DNA of 64,000 nucleotides from an uncultured Prevotella sp. (GCA_905233165.1 CAJODL010000005.1:62001-126000); one strand, 5' to 3'. Positions 36,801 through 45,899 are shown, counted from the stretch's first letter. Notes: generated by a model from the letters alone, not told the origin. Made by a program: numbers and translations.

Positions 36801-37441
36801 CGCTCTGGAGTCAGGGCACGATTACGGAAATCCTCAACGAACTCCTGTGGAGTGATAGCCTTGATGTCCTCCATGTCCATCAGCTCTACCTTATGATACT
36901 CGTGAGAAGTACGGAAGCCATCAAAGAAGTTGATGAAAGGCACCTTTGTCTCGAGAGTTGAGAGGTGAGGCACAGCTGTCAGGTCCATTACCTCCTGCAC
37001 AGAAGCAGAAGCGAACATAGCGAAACCTGTCTGGCGGCAAGCCATAACGTCCTGATGGTCACCAAAGATACACAGAGCGTGAGAAGCCAGTGTACGAGCA
37101 GATACATCGAATACGCAAGGGAGCAACTCACCGGCAATTTTGTACATGTTAGGAATCATGAGCAACAGACCCTGTGAAGCAGTGAATGTTGTTGTCAATG
37201 CACCAGCCTGCAGAGAACCGTGTACAGCACCAGCTGCGCCACCCTCACTCTGCATTTCCTGTACCAATACTGTCTGTCCCCACATGTTCTTACGTCCATG
37301 AGCGGCCCAGTCATCAGTGTGCTCCGCCATTGGAGACGATGGTGTGATAGGATAAATAGCAGCCACCTCAGAGAACATATAGCTCACGTGAGCAGCAGCC
37401 TCGTTACCATCACAAGTGATAAACTTTTTTTCTTTAGCCAT
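33869..37441 (-). CDS. nifJ: Pyruvate:ferredoxin (flavodoxin) oxidoreductase, single-chain
   Basis: 1190 residues, the full single-chain form; converts pyruvate and CoA to acetyl-CoA and CO2 while reducing ferredoxin. Order: N-terminal pyrimidine-binding domain (AAIYPITPSSPMAEHTDDWA), gamma-type domain, two [4Fe-4S] clusters (CIQCNKCSFVCPHAAIRP and CLGCGNCADVCP, near residues 690 and 745), a CSGCGE motif near 820, and the TPP-binding domain (GDGASYDIGYGG, then VYSNTGGQASKATP near 1000). Codon choice is highly biased, as for an abundant protein. An oxygen-sensitive enzyme of this kind points to an anaerobe. Confidence 0.97.
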   Translation of the reverse strand: MAKEKKFITCDGNEAAAHVSYMFSEVAAIYPITPSSPMAEHTDDWAAHGRKNMWGQTVLVQEMQSEGGAAGAVHGSLQAGALTTTFTASQGLLLMIPNMYKIAGELLPCVFDVSARTLASHALCIFGDHQDVMACRQTGFAMFASASVQEVMDLTAVPHLSTLETKVPFINFFDGFRTSHEYHKVELMDMEDIKAITPQEFVEDFRNRALTPERPVTRGTAENPNEFFTHREASNPYYENIPDVVEKYCQKISEITGREYHNFNYYGAPDAENIIILMGSACEAAKEAIDYLMSQGKKVGMINVHLYRPFSVKYLLAAVPKSVKKIAVLDRTKEPGAEGEPLYLDVKSAFYDVENRPSIVGGRYGLGSAEVTPAMVISVFNNLELPAPKNHFTVGIVDDVTNLSLPKVEEMALGGKSTFEAKFFGLGADGTVGANKNSVKIIGDNTDKYCQAYFSYDSKKSGGFTCSHLRFGDEPIRSTYQITTPNFVACHVQAYLNMYDVTRGIRENGSFLLNTIFDGEELVNFIPNKVKKVFAEKNINVYYINATKIAQEIGLGNRTNTILQSAFFRITEVIPVEMAVEQMKKFIVKSYGKKGQDVVDKNYAAVDRGGEYKKLTIDPAWKNLPADPVKEDDAPAFVKELVRPINAQAGDLLKVSDFAKHGTVDGTWMNGTAAYEKRGVEAFVPAWNVENCIQCNKCSFVCPHAAIRPFVMTAEEKAGFAGPTQEIKAPAAMKGMEFAIVPSPLDCLGCGNCADVCPGKKGEKALTMVPYNPDAEDMKELAKLWDYSVKCISSKQDLVDIKQSPKNSQFAQPLFEFSGACSGCGETPYVKLISQLFGDREVIANATGCSSIYSASIPSTPYTTNAKGQGPAFDNSLFEDFCEFGLGMVIGNKKMKERVALLLQKVIDEKMGSAEYQAAAAEWIEKREDADETKRLAEILKPEIAKGAAAGCPVCSELKTLDHYLVKRSQWIIGGDGASYDIGYGGLDHVLASGEDLNIFVIDTEVYSNTGGQASKATPLGAIAQFAAQGKRIKKKDLGMIATTYGYVYVAQVAMGADNAQCLKAFREAEAYHGPSLVIAYAPCINHGLKIKGGMGRSQEEERRAVECGYWHLWRYNPELAEQGQNPFSLDSKEPDWSKFEDFLMGEVRYLSVKKAYPNEADELFAEAQKMAKRRYMSYVRQTKMDWSEE

Positions 37442-37504
37442 TTTCTTTTTGTTAATAGATAAAATGAAAAATTAATACTTTATATATGATTAGTACTTTC
37501 TAAA

Positions 37505-37560
37505 TTTCTTAACTCTTAGTTCTTAACCCCTAATTCCTAACTCCTAATTCCTAATTTAAT
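37505..37560. repeat. Heptamer tandem array (ATTCCTA/ACTCCTA/ACTCTTA)
   Basis: Eight 7-bp units, most ending CTTA or CCTA, follow and overlap the stop of the AAA ATPase gene. Confidence 0.9.
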
Positions 37561-38746
37561 AAAGGAACCCCAGCAGCCACAGCGGCACAACATTGTCTGA
37601 AACCTTATTCGTGTCATACTGGCAATACAGCGTTCCCCTATTCTTTGCATTCAGCTTCGTCAGTTCCGATGAGCGGCATACCTTAAACCTATGACTGCCG
37701 TCTATAGTATAATGTATGTCCTTGCTGCTTTGGTTCACCTTATGGTCCTTCCACAGAGTGTTCACCATGAATGTCTCCATCAACTGCATTCTGCTCACTT
37801 CCATCTCCGAGAAAGCCTGATAGAGGTTCGGATTGTGCAACATCACCTTCGTAGGCTTCTTAGGATAGTCCTGCCCTACTGGGTAGATGATGTTTATCAG
37901 ACGAGCATCTGCCAAGTACTTTATGTAGTTCATCACAGTAGCTCTCGATGTCTGTATCTCCTTTGCCAGAAGGCTGATGTTAAGGCTATGCAACTCGTTT
38001 GTCGCAAGGAGGTAGAAGAGTTTCTTAATCTTCGTCAGATACTTCAGTTCTATCTGCTTAATCATCAGGATATCCACCTCTGTCATCATATTCATCGACT
38101 TCAGCAGATTCTCTGCGAAATCATCATGCTCACGGAACAATGGGTAGAAGCCATGTTTTATGTAGCCTTCGAAATACTCCAGCGGATTCACCTTTGCTGT
38201 AATCTCCTGTACCAGTTTCTCCTTGTCGCTCAATATCTCGTCGAGAGACATGCTGCGGAATCTGAGGCCAGTCATGAGATTAAGGTACTCGCGAAACGAG
38301 AAGCCCCTGAGGTTATAACTCTTTGTAATGTCACACAGCTCAGGATTCTCCTGTTTCAGACGCATCACACTCGAACCCGAGAATATAATCTTCAGCTTCG
38401 AATACATGTCATAGCATGTTCTGAGTTCCTTGCTCCATTCTTGCTGCTTATACACCTGGTCAATGAGCAACACCCTACCTCCCTGACGATAGAACTCGCC
38501 AGCGAAGTCAGCAATACCTCTGCCCTGGAAGTAGAAATTGTTCATGTTGATATAGAGGCAGCGTCTGTCGTTAGGCTGGAAACGCTCCTTTATATATTGC
38601 AGCAGGAAAGTCGTCTTTCCCACGCCACGCGTTCCCTTGATGCCTATCATACGAGCACTCCAATCTATCTCGTCCATCAAACTACGACGAACGGGAGCAT
38701 TACATTGCTCTACCAAATAGCGGTGTGTACGATAAAATCCATCCAT
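37556..38746 (-). CDS. AAA ATPase of the AAA_14/DUF4143 type
   Basis: 396 residues. Walker A is GTRGVGKTT near residue 38. The Walker B region reads VLLIDQVYKQQEWS, where relatives usually have an acidic residue after the Asp (IDEV); here it is Gln. The C-terminal half (about 230-390) is the DUF4143 region with a winged-helix-like stretch (LAKEIQTSRATVMNYIKYLADA). Members are stand-alone P-loop proteins of unclear function. The promoter lies right next to the ATG. Confidence 0.85.
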   Translation of the reverse strand: MDGFYRTHRYLVEQCNAPVRRSLMDEIDWSARMIGIKGTRGVGKTTFLLQYIKERFQPNDRRCLYINMNNFYFQGRGIADFAGEFYRQGGRVLLIDQVYKQQEWSKELRTCYDMYSKLKIIFSGSSVMRLKQENPELCDITKSYNLRGFSFREYLNLMTGLRFRSMSLDEILSDKEKLVQEITAKVNPLEYFEGYIKHGFYPLFREHDDFAENLLKSMNMMTEVDILMIKQIELKYLTKIKKLFYLLATNELHSLNISLLAKEIQTSRATVMNYIKYLADARLINIIYPVGQDYPKKPTKVMLHNPNLYQAFSEMEVSRMQLMETFMVNTLWKDHKVNQSSKDIHYTIDGSHRFKVCRSSELTKLNAKNRGTLYCQYDTNKVSDNVVPLWLLGFLY

Positions 38747-38754
38747 GCGAAGTG

Positions 38755-38762
38755 CAAAGTTA
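38755..38762 (-). promoter_or_regulatory. -7 promoter element abutting the AAA ATPase start
   Basis: TAACTTTG on the minus strand ends 8 nt before the ATG, leaving almost no leader. Confidence 0.7.
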
Positions 38763-38847
38763 CATAAAAAAGGTAGAAATGCAAAGCAAGCATTGCAATT
38801 CTACCTTTTTTTTAATATCTTTTAACTCAGAAACCTATCTAAGGCCC

Positions 38848-40269
38848 TTACTTTATACCGCCACCGAGGGCAATATAGAGTTCTATAACAGCTTCTGCGC
38901 CATCATACATATTCATAGCCTCATCAAGTTGTGCGTTAAGCAGTGTCTCCTGTGCTGTGAGAACCTCAAGGTAATTTGCCTTACCATTGTCCATCAGCTC
39001 GTGAGTACCTTTATATGCTTCATGTAGCACCTGTATCTGACGATTGTAGTACTCGTACTTATCACGTGCAGACAGACAGTCGGCCATAGCTTCATTAACC
39101 TGATTGCCTGCATTAATAACTGTCTGGATATACTTCTGTGCCAAGTCTTCTTCTGTGAGTTGAGCAATCTTCTTTGCAGCACTCAGTTTGCCTTTTGCGA
39201 AGAGTGGCTGTGTAAGAGTTCCTATAAAGTTCAAAAGGAGCTTTCCTGGATTGGTAACTAAACCTCCTGCAGAATTAGTCCATCCAGCAGCACCATTGAG
39301 TGTGAGGCTTGGGAAAAATGCAGCACGGGCAGCCTGAGTATTATAGAAGGCCTCTTCCATAGCGTGATTGGCAATACGGATATCAGGACGGTTCTCCAAC
39401 ATTGTTGCTGGCACACCTGTCTTCAGGTATCGGGTGTCAAACATACGCTTGCCAGTATCTCCCAAGGCATCTGGATGATGCAGATCGTCACTACCATATC
39501 TGCTACGGCTTATGTGCTGTGGTGTAACAGCGAGCAGACGGCAAATAGCATTCTCTACTGCAAGAATCTCCCTACGAACATCAACTATAGAAGTCTTTAC
39601 GTTAAGATAGGATGATTCCATCTGATTTACAGATGTACTGTAAGCCTTACCATTCTCCCACAATGCTCTCTGGGTATCTAACGATGCCTTCCATAAACTG
39701 TCTGTCATAATGAGTATCTCCAGTTGGCGGTCGAGAACCTGAAGCATGTAGTACTGACGGGCTGTTGTAGAGATTAGGTTTGAGAATACTGCTTCCTTGC
39801 GTATCTGAGCCTGTAGCAGTGCAGCTTTAGCAGCACGCTTCTTATTGGTGATACCACCAAACATCTCCACATCCCACGACATCTGCAAAGGCAGGTTGTA
39901 TGTCTTAGACCATGAACTGCTGCCAAACTTACCAAGAGTACCTTGTGGAGCAAGATTAAATGATGGCAGATATGCCATCTTTGCCATCTTCAGTGAAGCC
40001 TCACTCTTCTCTACTGCTATGCGAGCAGAATTGAGGTCGGTATTGTTGGCCAACACCTGCTCAATAAGGTTCTGTAGCACAGGATCAGTGAAGAACTCAC
40101 GCCACGACATCTGAGCTATAGAAGTACCATCCTCTGCAGTCTTTATCTCTTGACTGGTGCCAAAAACATTCGCAGGGGCTGTTGTCTTCTGCTCATATTT
40201 ATCATATAGGCCACAGCCAGTGAGCAAGGAACCCACTGCTGCAGCAACTAATATATTTCTGATTTTCAT
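38848..40269 (-). CDS. Outer-membrane efflux lipoprotein, TolC/OprM family
   Basis: 473 residues from the ATG giving MKIRNILVAAAVGSLLTGC, a lipoprotein signal; the longer frame start (12 codons earlier) lacks a signal. Two TolC-type repeats with long coiled-coil helices are visible (LNSARIAVEKSEASLKMAKMAYLPSF, later AFFPSLTLNGAAGW). It forms the outer-membrane channel of the efflux system encoded directly upstream (RND pump and adaptor). The substrate is unknown. Confidence 0.92.
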   Translation of the reverse strand: MKIRNILVAAAVGSLLTGCGLYDKYEQKTTAPANVFGTSQEIKTAEDGTSIAQMSWREFFTDPVLQNLIEQVLANNTDLNSARIAVEKSEASLKMAKMAYLPSFNLAPQGTLGKFGSSSWSKTYNLPLQMSWDVEMFGGITNKKRAAKAALLQAQIRKEAVFSNLISTTARQYYMLQVLDRQLEILIMTDSLWKASLDTQRALWENGKAYSTSVNQMESSYLNVKTSIVDVRREILAVENAICRLLAVTPQHISRSRYGSDDLHHPDALGDTGKRMFDTRYLKTGVPATMLENRPDIRIANHAMEEAFYNTQAARAAFFPSLTLNGAAGWTNSAGGLVTNPGKLLLNFIGTLTQPLFAKGKLSAAKKIAQLTEEDLAQKYIQTVINAGNQVNEAMADCLSARDKYEYYNRQIQVLHEAYKGTHELMDNGKANYLEVLTAQETLLNAQLDEAMNMYDGAEAVIELYIALGGGIK

Positions 40270-40309
40270 ATTTTTCGCTTTTTCGTTATTACGATATTCC
40301 GTCATTACG

Positions 40310-43300
40310 TTACTCTGTCTTTGCTGGTTCCTTGCCTTGGAATCTTTCGTGCAGGCCTTGGAATACTATGAAGAATGCTGGTACGACGAACAGCAGAGCG
40401 ACAGTACCTACTGACATACCACCTACTACACCGAGGGCAAGGGCACGGTTACCATTAGCACCAGCACCACCTTCTATAATAAGAGGTATCATACCAATAA
40501 TCATCGTTGCCACCGTCATCAAGATAGGACGCAGACGTTCCTTACAAGCCTCAAAGGCTGCATCTGGGATACTCAAGCCTTGAGCACGACGCTCTGAAGC
40601 AAACTCTGTAATAAGAATGGCTGTCTTTGACAACAGACCTATCAACATGATTACACCCGTCTGCAGGTAGATGTTGTTATCCATACCAGGCAGGTTGAGC
40701 AGTGAGCCAAGATATGCCATAATGAAGGCACCCATCAGACCAAATGGTACAGAAAGGAGCACTGCCATTGGGGTAAACCATGAGTTATAGAGTGAAGCAA
40801 GGATAAGATAGATGAGGATTACACATATTATATATATAAGGACAGTAGCGTTAGAGCCTGCTGCCTCCTCAAGTTCACGCGACATAGAGCTATATTCGTA
40901 GCTATATCCCTTTGGCATCGTCTCCTTAAACACCTCTGCTATAACCTTATGGGCATCACCCTCAGTATAACCACCAGCAGGCTGAATATAGCAGGTGATA
41001 CTCTGGAACAGGTTGAAGTGCTCCACACTTGCTGTACCTACGATTTCCTTAACAGAAACGAATTCTGAGATAGGAGCCATCTTGCCACCCTGTACCTTTA
41101 CAAAGATATTGTTAAGGGATGAAGGATCTAGACGATATTCTGGTGAGGCACTTGACATAATACGATATACCTTACCAAACTGGTTGTAGTTACCAATGTA
41201 TGCTCCACCGCAGTATGCTCCAAGAGTATTCAGCACATCAGCTGGTGATACACCTGAGCGATCACACTGTGCAGCATCTACATCAACCTGATATTTTGGG
41301 AAACGGTCAGAATATGATGTCATCGCCATACTGATTTCCTCTCGCTGGCTCAACTTATGCAGGAAGTTCTTTGCTAACTTTGCAAATTCTGTAAGATCGC
41401 CATCGTTAAGGTCTTCAAGTACGAGGTTCACACTATTGTTAGAACCATAGCCAGGTACCTGTGGCATCTGGAATGGTGTTACCTGTGCATTCTTTATCTC
41501 CTTGCAGTCATAGTACAGACGTCCGATAATCATGTCGATATAATGATTGAAGCCTTCACGTTCGCTCCAAGGTTTCAGACGTATAATCAGCGTACCATAG
41601 TTAGAGCCAGCTCCTGACATCATGCCATATCCACCAACAGAAGCAAAGCTTTCGAGCTCCGGAATCTTCTGTACCTTCTCCTCTACCCTCTTTATTATCT
41701 CACGAGTTTCATGAAGTGTAGTTCCTTCTGGAACAGCCACATCGACAAGGATAACGCCCTGGTCCTCCTGAGGCACAAGACCTGAAGGAAGATTCTTCAT
41801 GAAGAAGATGAACAAAGCAGCTGCACAAGCCAACAATGTCCATGCAAGAGCAGGATGGCCGAGGAATTTCTTTACTGCATTTGAGTACTTATTATATATG
41901 GCATTATAACTTGCGTTGTAAGCCATCTTTGTGTAATATGTAATACCCTTGCCTTCCTTCTTGCCTTCCGTAACTCTCAGCATGATAGCACACAAGGCTG
42001 GACACAATGTGAGGGCTGATATACATGACAGACCTACTGATGATGCTATGGTGACGCCAAACTGTGTAAAGAATGCGCCTGATGTTCCTGGCATAAAGCA
42101 GACAGGAATAAACACAGCCATGAATACCAAGGTACAAGATACAACAGCTACAGATACCTCATTCATAGCCTGACGTGTTGCCTCCCGGGCATCGCTGATG
42201 CCATTCTCCATTTTCGCCATTACAGCTTCTACTACCACGATGGCATCATCCACCACAGTACCGATGGCAAGCACCAATGCAAAGAGTGTCAGGATGTTGA
42301 GTGAGAAGCCTGCCAGCATAACGACAGCAAATGTGCCCAACAGTGACACAATGATTGAGATAGAAGGAATGATGGTTGCCTTGAAGTTCTGGAGGAAGAA
42401 GAACACCACGAGAATCACAAGGATGATAGCAATAACAAGTGTCTCAACCACACTGTCGATAGCTGCATACAGGAAGTCGTCAGAGCTCATCAGCTTCACA
42501 AACTCCAATCCTGCTGGCATCGAAGGCTTCAGATCTTCAAACAGTTTGTTGATGTTTGCATTCACCTCTGTAGCATTAGCACCAGGAGCCTGGAACACCA
42601 TAAACATACAACCTGGCTTACCACCGATGTTAGACTTATAGTTATAGCTCATAGCACCAATTTCGATATCTGCCACATCACTCAAGTGGAGTAAGTGACC
42701 ACCATCGCTGGTACGGAGTACGATATCATTGAATTCCTCAATAGACTTCAAAGTACCCTTATACTCCATAGTATATTGGTAGCTATTCTCTGACTGGTCG
42801 CCCAAAGAACCTGTAGCAGCCACAAAGCTCTGACCACCAACAGCATTAAAGACATCATTAGGCTCCAAGCCATACTGTGCCATAACGTCTGGCTTCATCC
42901 ATATACGCAGGGCGTAGGTATTACCCAATGACATTACTTCACCCACACCAGCAATACGCATCAGACGTGGCTTTACGTTGATGTCGATATAGTTTGAAAC
43001 GAAGTTGTCGTCATACTTGCCGTCAGCACTCTTTACAGCAACAATCTGCAAGATACTGTTCTGTTTCTTTGCTACCTGCACACCAACCTTTGTAACGTCT
43101 GCTGGCAACATTGATGTTGCACGTGTTACACGATTCTGCACATTGACAGCAGCCATATCAGGATCTGTGCCGCCCTTGAAATATATGTTGATTTCTACTT
43201 CACCATTTGATGATGCCTTACTGGTCATGTATGTCATATCAGGCACACCATTAATGGCTGATTCGAGAGGCTGCACCACAGACTTCATGATGGTATTAGC

Positions 43301-43462
43301 ATCAGCACCTGTATAGCTGGTGGTAACATTTACTGTTGGTGGCGCAATGCTCGGATATTGCTCAATTGGCAGGGTGCTCATACAGATATAGCCCACCAAT
43401 GAGATGACAATAGAGATGGCACATGCCATCACATATCTATTGATAAATATGTTATTCTTCAT
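40310..43462 (-). CDS. RND multidrug efflux permease, AcrB/HAE1 type
   Basis: 1050 residues, twelve membrane segments with two large periplasmic domains. The proton-relay pair is in GTVVDDAIVVVEAV near residue 405. PIEQYPSIAPPTV at the N terminus and ERLRPILMTVATMIIGMIPL near the end are hallmarks. It exports hydrophobic compounds in exchange for protons. It starts 3 nt after the adaptor gene and is followed closely by the outer-membrane channel gene, giving a complete three-part pump. Confidence 0.96.
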   Translation of the reverse strand: MKNNIFINRYVMACAISIVISLVGYICMSTLPIEQYPSIAPPTVNVTTSYTGADANTIMKSVVQPLESAINGVPDMTYMTSKASSNGEVEINIYFKGGTDPDMAAVNVQNRVTRATSMLPADVTKVGVQVAKKQNSILQIVAVKSADGKYDDNFVSNYIDINVKPRLMRIAGVGEVMSLGNTYALRIWMKPDVMAQYGLEPNDVFNAVGGQSFVAATGSLGDQSENSYQYTMEYKGTLKSIEEFNDIVLRTSDGGHLLHLSDVADIEIGAMSYNYKSNIGGKPGCMFMVFQAPGANATEVNANINKLFEDLKPSMPAGLEFVKLMSSDDFLYAAIDSVVETLVIAIILVILVVFFFLQNFKATIIPSISIIVSLLGTFAVVMLAGFSLNILTLFALVLAIGTVVDDAIVVVEAVMAKMENGISDAREATRQAMNEVSVAVVSCTLVFMAVFIPVCFMPGTSGAFFTQFGVTIASSVGLSCISALTLCPALCAIMLRVTEGKKEGKGITYYTKMAYNASYNAIYNKYSNAVKKFLGHPALAWTLLACAAALFIFFMKNLPSGLVPQEDQGVILVDVAVPEGTTLHETREIIKRVEEKVQKIPELESFASVGGYGMMSGAGSNYGTLIIRLKPWSEREGFNHYIDMIIGRLYYDCKEIKNAQVTPFQMPQVPGYGSNNSVNLVLEDLNDGDLTEFAKLAKNFLHKLSQREEISMAMTSYSDRFPKYQVDVDAAQCDRSGVSPADVLNTLGAYCGGAYIGNYNQFGKVYRIMSSASPEYRLDPSSLNNIFVKVQGGKMAPISEFVSVKEIVGTASVEHFNLFQSITCYIQPAGGYTEGDAHKVIAEVFKETMPKGYSYEYSSMSRELEEAAGSNATVLIYIICVILIYLILASLYNSWFTPMAVLLSVPFGLMGAFIMAYLGSLLNLPGMDNNIYLQTGVIMLIGLLSKTAILITEFASERRAQGLSIPDAAFEACKERLRPILMTVATMIIGMIPLIIEGGAGANGNRALALGVVGGMSVGTVALLFVVPAFFIVFQGLHERFQGKEPAKTE

Positions 43463-43465
43463 AAT

Positions 43466-44593
43466 TTACTTCTTCTTCTCTTCTGGGAAAAGTACACGTT
43501 CTCCTTCCTGTACGTTGTTAGCACCCTCTGTGACAATCTTGTCACCTACGCTAAGTCCTGAAAGGATGATGACATCCTTACCATTACCTGTAGGAGCAGT
43601 TGTTACAGTAACAGACTGAGCAGTGCTGTCTTTCTTAACCTTATATACCAGATATTGGTCCTGCAGACGCACTACAGCATTCTGAGGGACAATCATCACA
43701 TTCTTCTCTGTGAAGTTGATGACAATAGTTCCCTGTATGCCAGAATACAGATTGCCGTCAGGATTTGGGAATGTAGCCTTTGCAGCTAAAGAACCCGTAG
43801 CATCATCTACGACACCTGTCAAGCTGGTGATACGACCCTTGTATGGATACTCTGTACCATTCTTCATCATGAATGTAACATCTGGAAGATTGGCCATATA
43901 TCTTTCCTTGTCGAAGTTCTTATTACCCTCCTGAACTATTTCCTCGATAACATTTTCTGTTACAGAGAATTCTGCTGTCATTGCTGAGTTACCACTTAAG
44001 ATGGTCAGCTCAGACATAGGGCCAACCTGGTCGCCTGCACGAACAGGAATCATACCGATGATACCTGATACTGGTGCTTTGATAGTGCAGAAGCCCAAAT
44101 TTACCTTTGCACGATTTACAGAAGCGCGAGCCTGTGTTACAGCAGCTTGTGCCTGATGGTAAGTATTCAGTGAATTGTCGAGCATATAGCGGCTCACAAT
44201 CTGCTTGTCAAAAAGGTTTTTGTTTGACTCATATTCCAACTTGGCACTACTCTCCTGTGCAAGAGCAGCATTCAGATTAGCCTGAGCAGCCTCCAGTTCC
44301 AACTGTGCATTACGCTGGTCGATGATGAATAGGGTCTGTCCCTGAGCAACTCTCTGACCTTCAGTTACACATATCTTTACCAGCTGGCCGCTAATCTGCG
44401 GAGTAATGGTAACATCTGTCTTACCCTTCATCTTGGCACTGAACTTTACAGGAATTTCAATGTCAGACTTTGTTACAGTCATTGTCTTGTAAGATGATGG
44501 AGTCTCCTTTGGAATATCAAGTCCACAAGAAGTAAACCCACCTACCACAGCAGCTACAGCTATGGCCCATGTCATTACGCTTTTCTTTTTCAT
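43466..44593 (-). CDS. RND efflux periplasmic adaptor (membrane fusion protein)
   Basis: 375 residues from MKKKSVMTWAIAVAAVVGGF; the lipobox ends at Cys (FTSCGLD). A lipoyl-type half (VTPQISGQLVKICVTEGQRVAQGQ), a coiled-coil hairpin (AALAQESSAKLEYESNKNLF) and the returning lipoyl half (FCTIKAPVSGIIGMIPV) are seen in order, then the beta-barrel and membrane-proximal domains. It links the inner-membrane pump to the outer-membrane channel. The start is chosen at the signal peptide; the frame is open ten codons further upstream. Confidence 0.94.
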   Translation of the reverse strand: MKKKSVMTWAIAVAAVVGGFTSCGLDIPKETPSSYKTMTVTKSDIEIPVKFSAKMKGKTDVTITPQISGQLVKICVTEGQRVAQGQTLFIIDQRNAQLELEAAQANLNAALAQESSAKLEYESNKNLFDKQIVSRYMLDNSLNTYHQAQAAVTQARASVNRAKVNLGFCTIKAPVSGIIGMIPVRAGDQVGPMSELTILSGNSAMTAEFSVTENVIEEIVQEGNKNFDKERYMANLPDVTFMMKNGTEYPYKGRITSLTGVVDDATGSLAAKATFPNPDGNLYSGIQGTIVINFTEKNVMIVPQNAVVRLQDQYLVYKVKKDSTAQSVTVTTAPTGNGKDVIILSGLSVGDKIVTEGANNVQEGERVLFPEEKKK

Positions 44594-44655
44594 GTTTTTT
44601 GTATTGTATATAAAATTATGCATTTATGATTTTGCGGATAATACGTAAGATTGTG

Positions 44656-44663
44656 CAAAGATA
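44656..44663 (-). promoter_or_regulatory. -7 promoter element for the RND operon
   Basis: TATCTTTG on the minus strand, about 62 nt before the adaptor ATG, in the divergent region shared with the SIMPL gene. Confidence 0.72.
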
Positions 44664-44814
44664 ATATATTTTTTTTAATTCCCAAATGCAGAAGAAGAAA
44701 TAATGGTATATTTTTGCAGTTTATGAGACATTTTTGCAGATTTTGAAACTAAATAATTATGATTCTCCCCTTCGAAAATAGGGAAAACCCTAACTGTATT
44801 TTGTTTAACTGTTG

Positions 44815-44822
44815 TACTTTTG
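44815..44822 (+). promoter_or_regulatory. -7 promoter element for the SIMPL gene
   Basis: TACTTTTG, about 70 nt before the ATG. A run of period-6 words (ACGTAA, ACGAAA, ACAAAA) lies between it and the gene at 44844-44878. Confidence 0.68.
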
Positions 44823-44891
44823 CAGCGGAATTAGAACTTCTTACGAAAACGTAAACGTAAACGAAAACAAAAACAAAATATTTAAAAAGTC

Positions 44892-45599
44892 ATGAAAACA
44901 AACGAGAAGATTATTGCTGCCTGTGTTATAGGTTTTGCAATTATTGTTATGGGATTTGCTCTTCGTAGCGGTATTGTGGCATTCAAGGATATGGATCGTA
45001 GTGTCACTGTGAAGGGATTGGCTGAGAAGGAGGTTAATGCTGACAAGGTTACATGGCCCTTGGTTTACAAAGAACTGGGTAATGATCCTGCTGAAATGTA
45101 TGACCTTCTGGCACAAAAGAACAAAAAAGTATTGGCTTTCCTGAAGTCTGCTGGCATCAAGGAGTCAGATATCAGCGTCAACCCTCCTGTTATCTCTGAC
45201 CGTCAGGCAGATAACTACAGCAATGAGATAATGAATTATCGCTACAAGGCTACGAGTGTCATTACTGTCACCTCGACAGAGGTCGATAAGGTTCGCACTC
45301 TTATGCGTCGCCAGTCGGAACTGATGAAACAGGGCATTGCTTTGGTGAGTGAAGAGTATGGCAACAACAGTGTGGTTTATGAGTTTACTGGCCTCAACAA
45401 GGTTAAGCCTGACATGATAGAAGAGGCAACAAAGAATGCTCGCAAGACAGCACAGAAGTTTGCTGACGATTCTGGCAGCTCTCTTGGGGAAATCCGCAAT
45501 GCCCAGCAGGGACAGTTCTCTATAGAGGATCGTGATGCGAATACACCTTATATAAAAAGGCTGAGGGTTGTGAATACGGTGGAATACTCTATTAATTAA
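44892..45599 (+). CDS. SIMPL domain (DUF541) protein
   Basis: 235 residues; one N-terminal membrane or signal segment (IIAACVIGFAIIVMGFAL) and then the SIMPL/DUF541 domain: RSVTVKGLAEKEVNADKVTWPL, later IEEATKNARKTAQKFADDSGSSLGEI. Family members face the periplasm; their molecular role is poorly understood. It is divergent from the RND efflux operon. The stop codon sits inside a heptamer array. Confidence 0.9.
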   Translation: MKTNEKIIAACVIGFAIIVMGFALRSGIVAFKDMDRSVTVKGLAEKEVNADKVTWPLVYKELGNDPAEMYDLLAQKNKKVLAFLKSAGIKESDISVNPPVISDRQADNYSNEIMNYRYKATSVITVTSTEVDKVRTLMRRQSELMKQGIALVSEEYGNNSVVYEFTGLNKVKPDMIEEATKNARKTAQKFADDSGSSLGEIRNAQQGQFSIEDRDANTPYIKRLRVVNTVEYSIN

Positions 45600-45628
45600 G
45601 AATTAGGAATTAAGAATTAAGAATTATT
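45594..45628. repeat. Heptamer tandem array (AATTAAG/AATTAGG)
   Basis: Five AATTnnn units, covering the stop codon of the SIMPL gene and running up to the terminator. Confidence 0.9.
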
Positions 45629-45660
45629 AGGCGTGGAAAAATATTTTTCTGCGCCTATAA
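45629..45660 (+). terminator. Probable terminator after the SIMPL gene
   Basis: AGGCG-GGAAAAA pairs with TTTTTC-GCGCCT in an interrupted stem of about 12 bp; a short T-rich tail follows. Confidence 0.6.
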
Positions 45661-45664
45661 TTTT

Positions 45665-45748
45665 ATGTTCAAGGGCCTGAAACATATGTTCAAGGGCTGT
45701 GGACAGTAGTTTAAGGGCCTTGGACAGGTGTTTCAGGCCCTTAAACAT
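45665..45748. repeat. Four related 21-bp units containing AAGGGCCTG, outer pair inverted
   Basis: Copies begin at about 45665, 45686, 45707 and 45728. The first and last form an inverted repeat of 19 bp with one mismatch (GTTCAAGGGCCTGAAAC against the complement of GTTTCAGGCCCTTAAAC). The middle two share GGGC and GGACAG. The DNA could fold into a long cruciform or hairpin. The rest of the 300-nt gap holds a small palindrome (TTTCCCTTAGGGGAAA, 45753-45768) and a weak -7 element (TAATTTCG, 45857-45864). Confidence 0.8.
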
Positions 45749-45899
45749 AAATTTCCCTTAGGGGAAAGAAAAAATTATGCGAGAGGAAAAATAAAATCGT
45801 TTTATTTATAAAATAAAAAAGTTATGCAATAGTTTGGTATATTGCTATATTTTTTGTAATTTCGCGGCGAAATAAATAAAACATTAAAAATTAAACATT

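Noticed and set aside
40276..40316. Another heptamer array between the RND pump and channel genes (TTCGTTA, TTACGAT, ATTCCGT)
   Set aside because: The units are too degenerate to claim; it may be an old array and is left out of the count.
40310..43462. Several plus-strand open frames of 60-150 codons under the RND pump, PFOR and TamB genes
   Set aside because: They are antisense shadows of strongly supported genes, without signals of their own.
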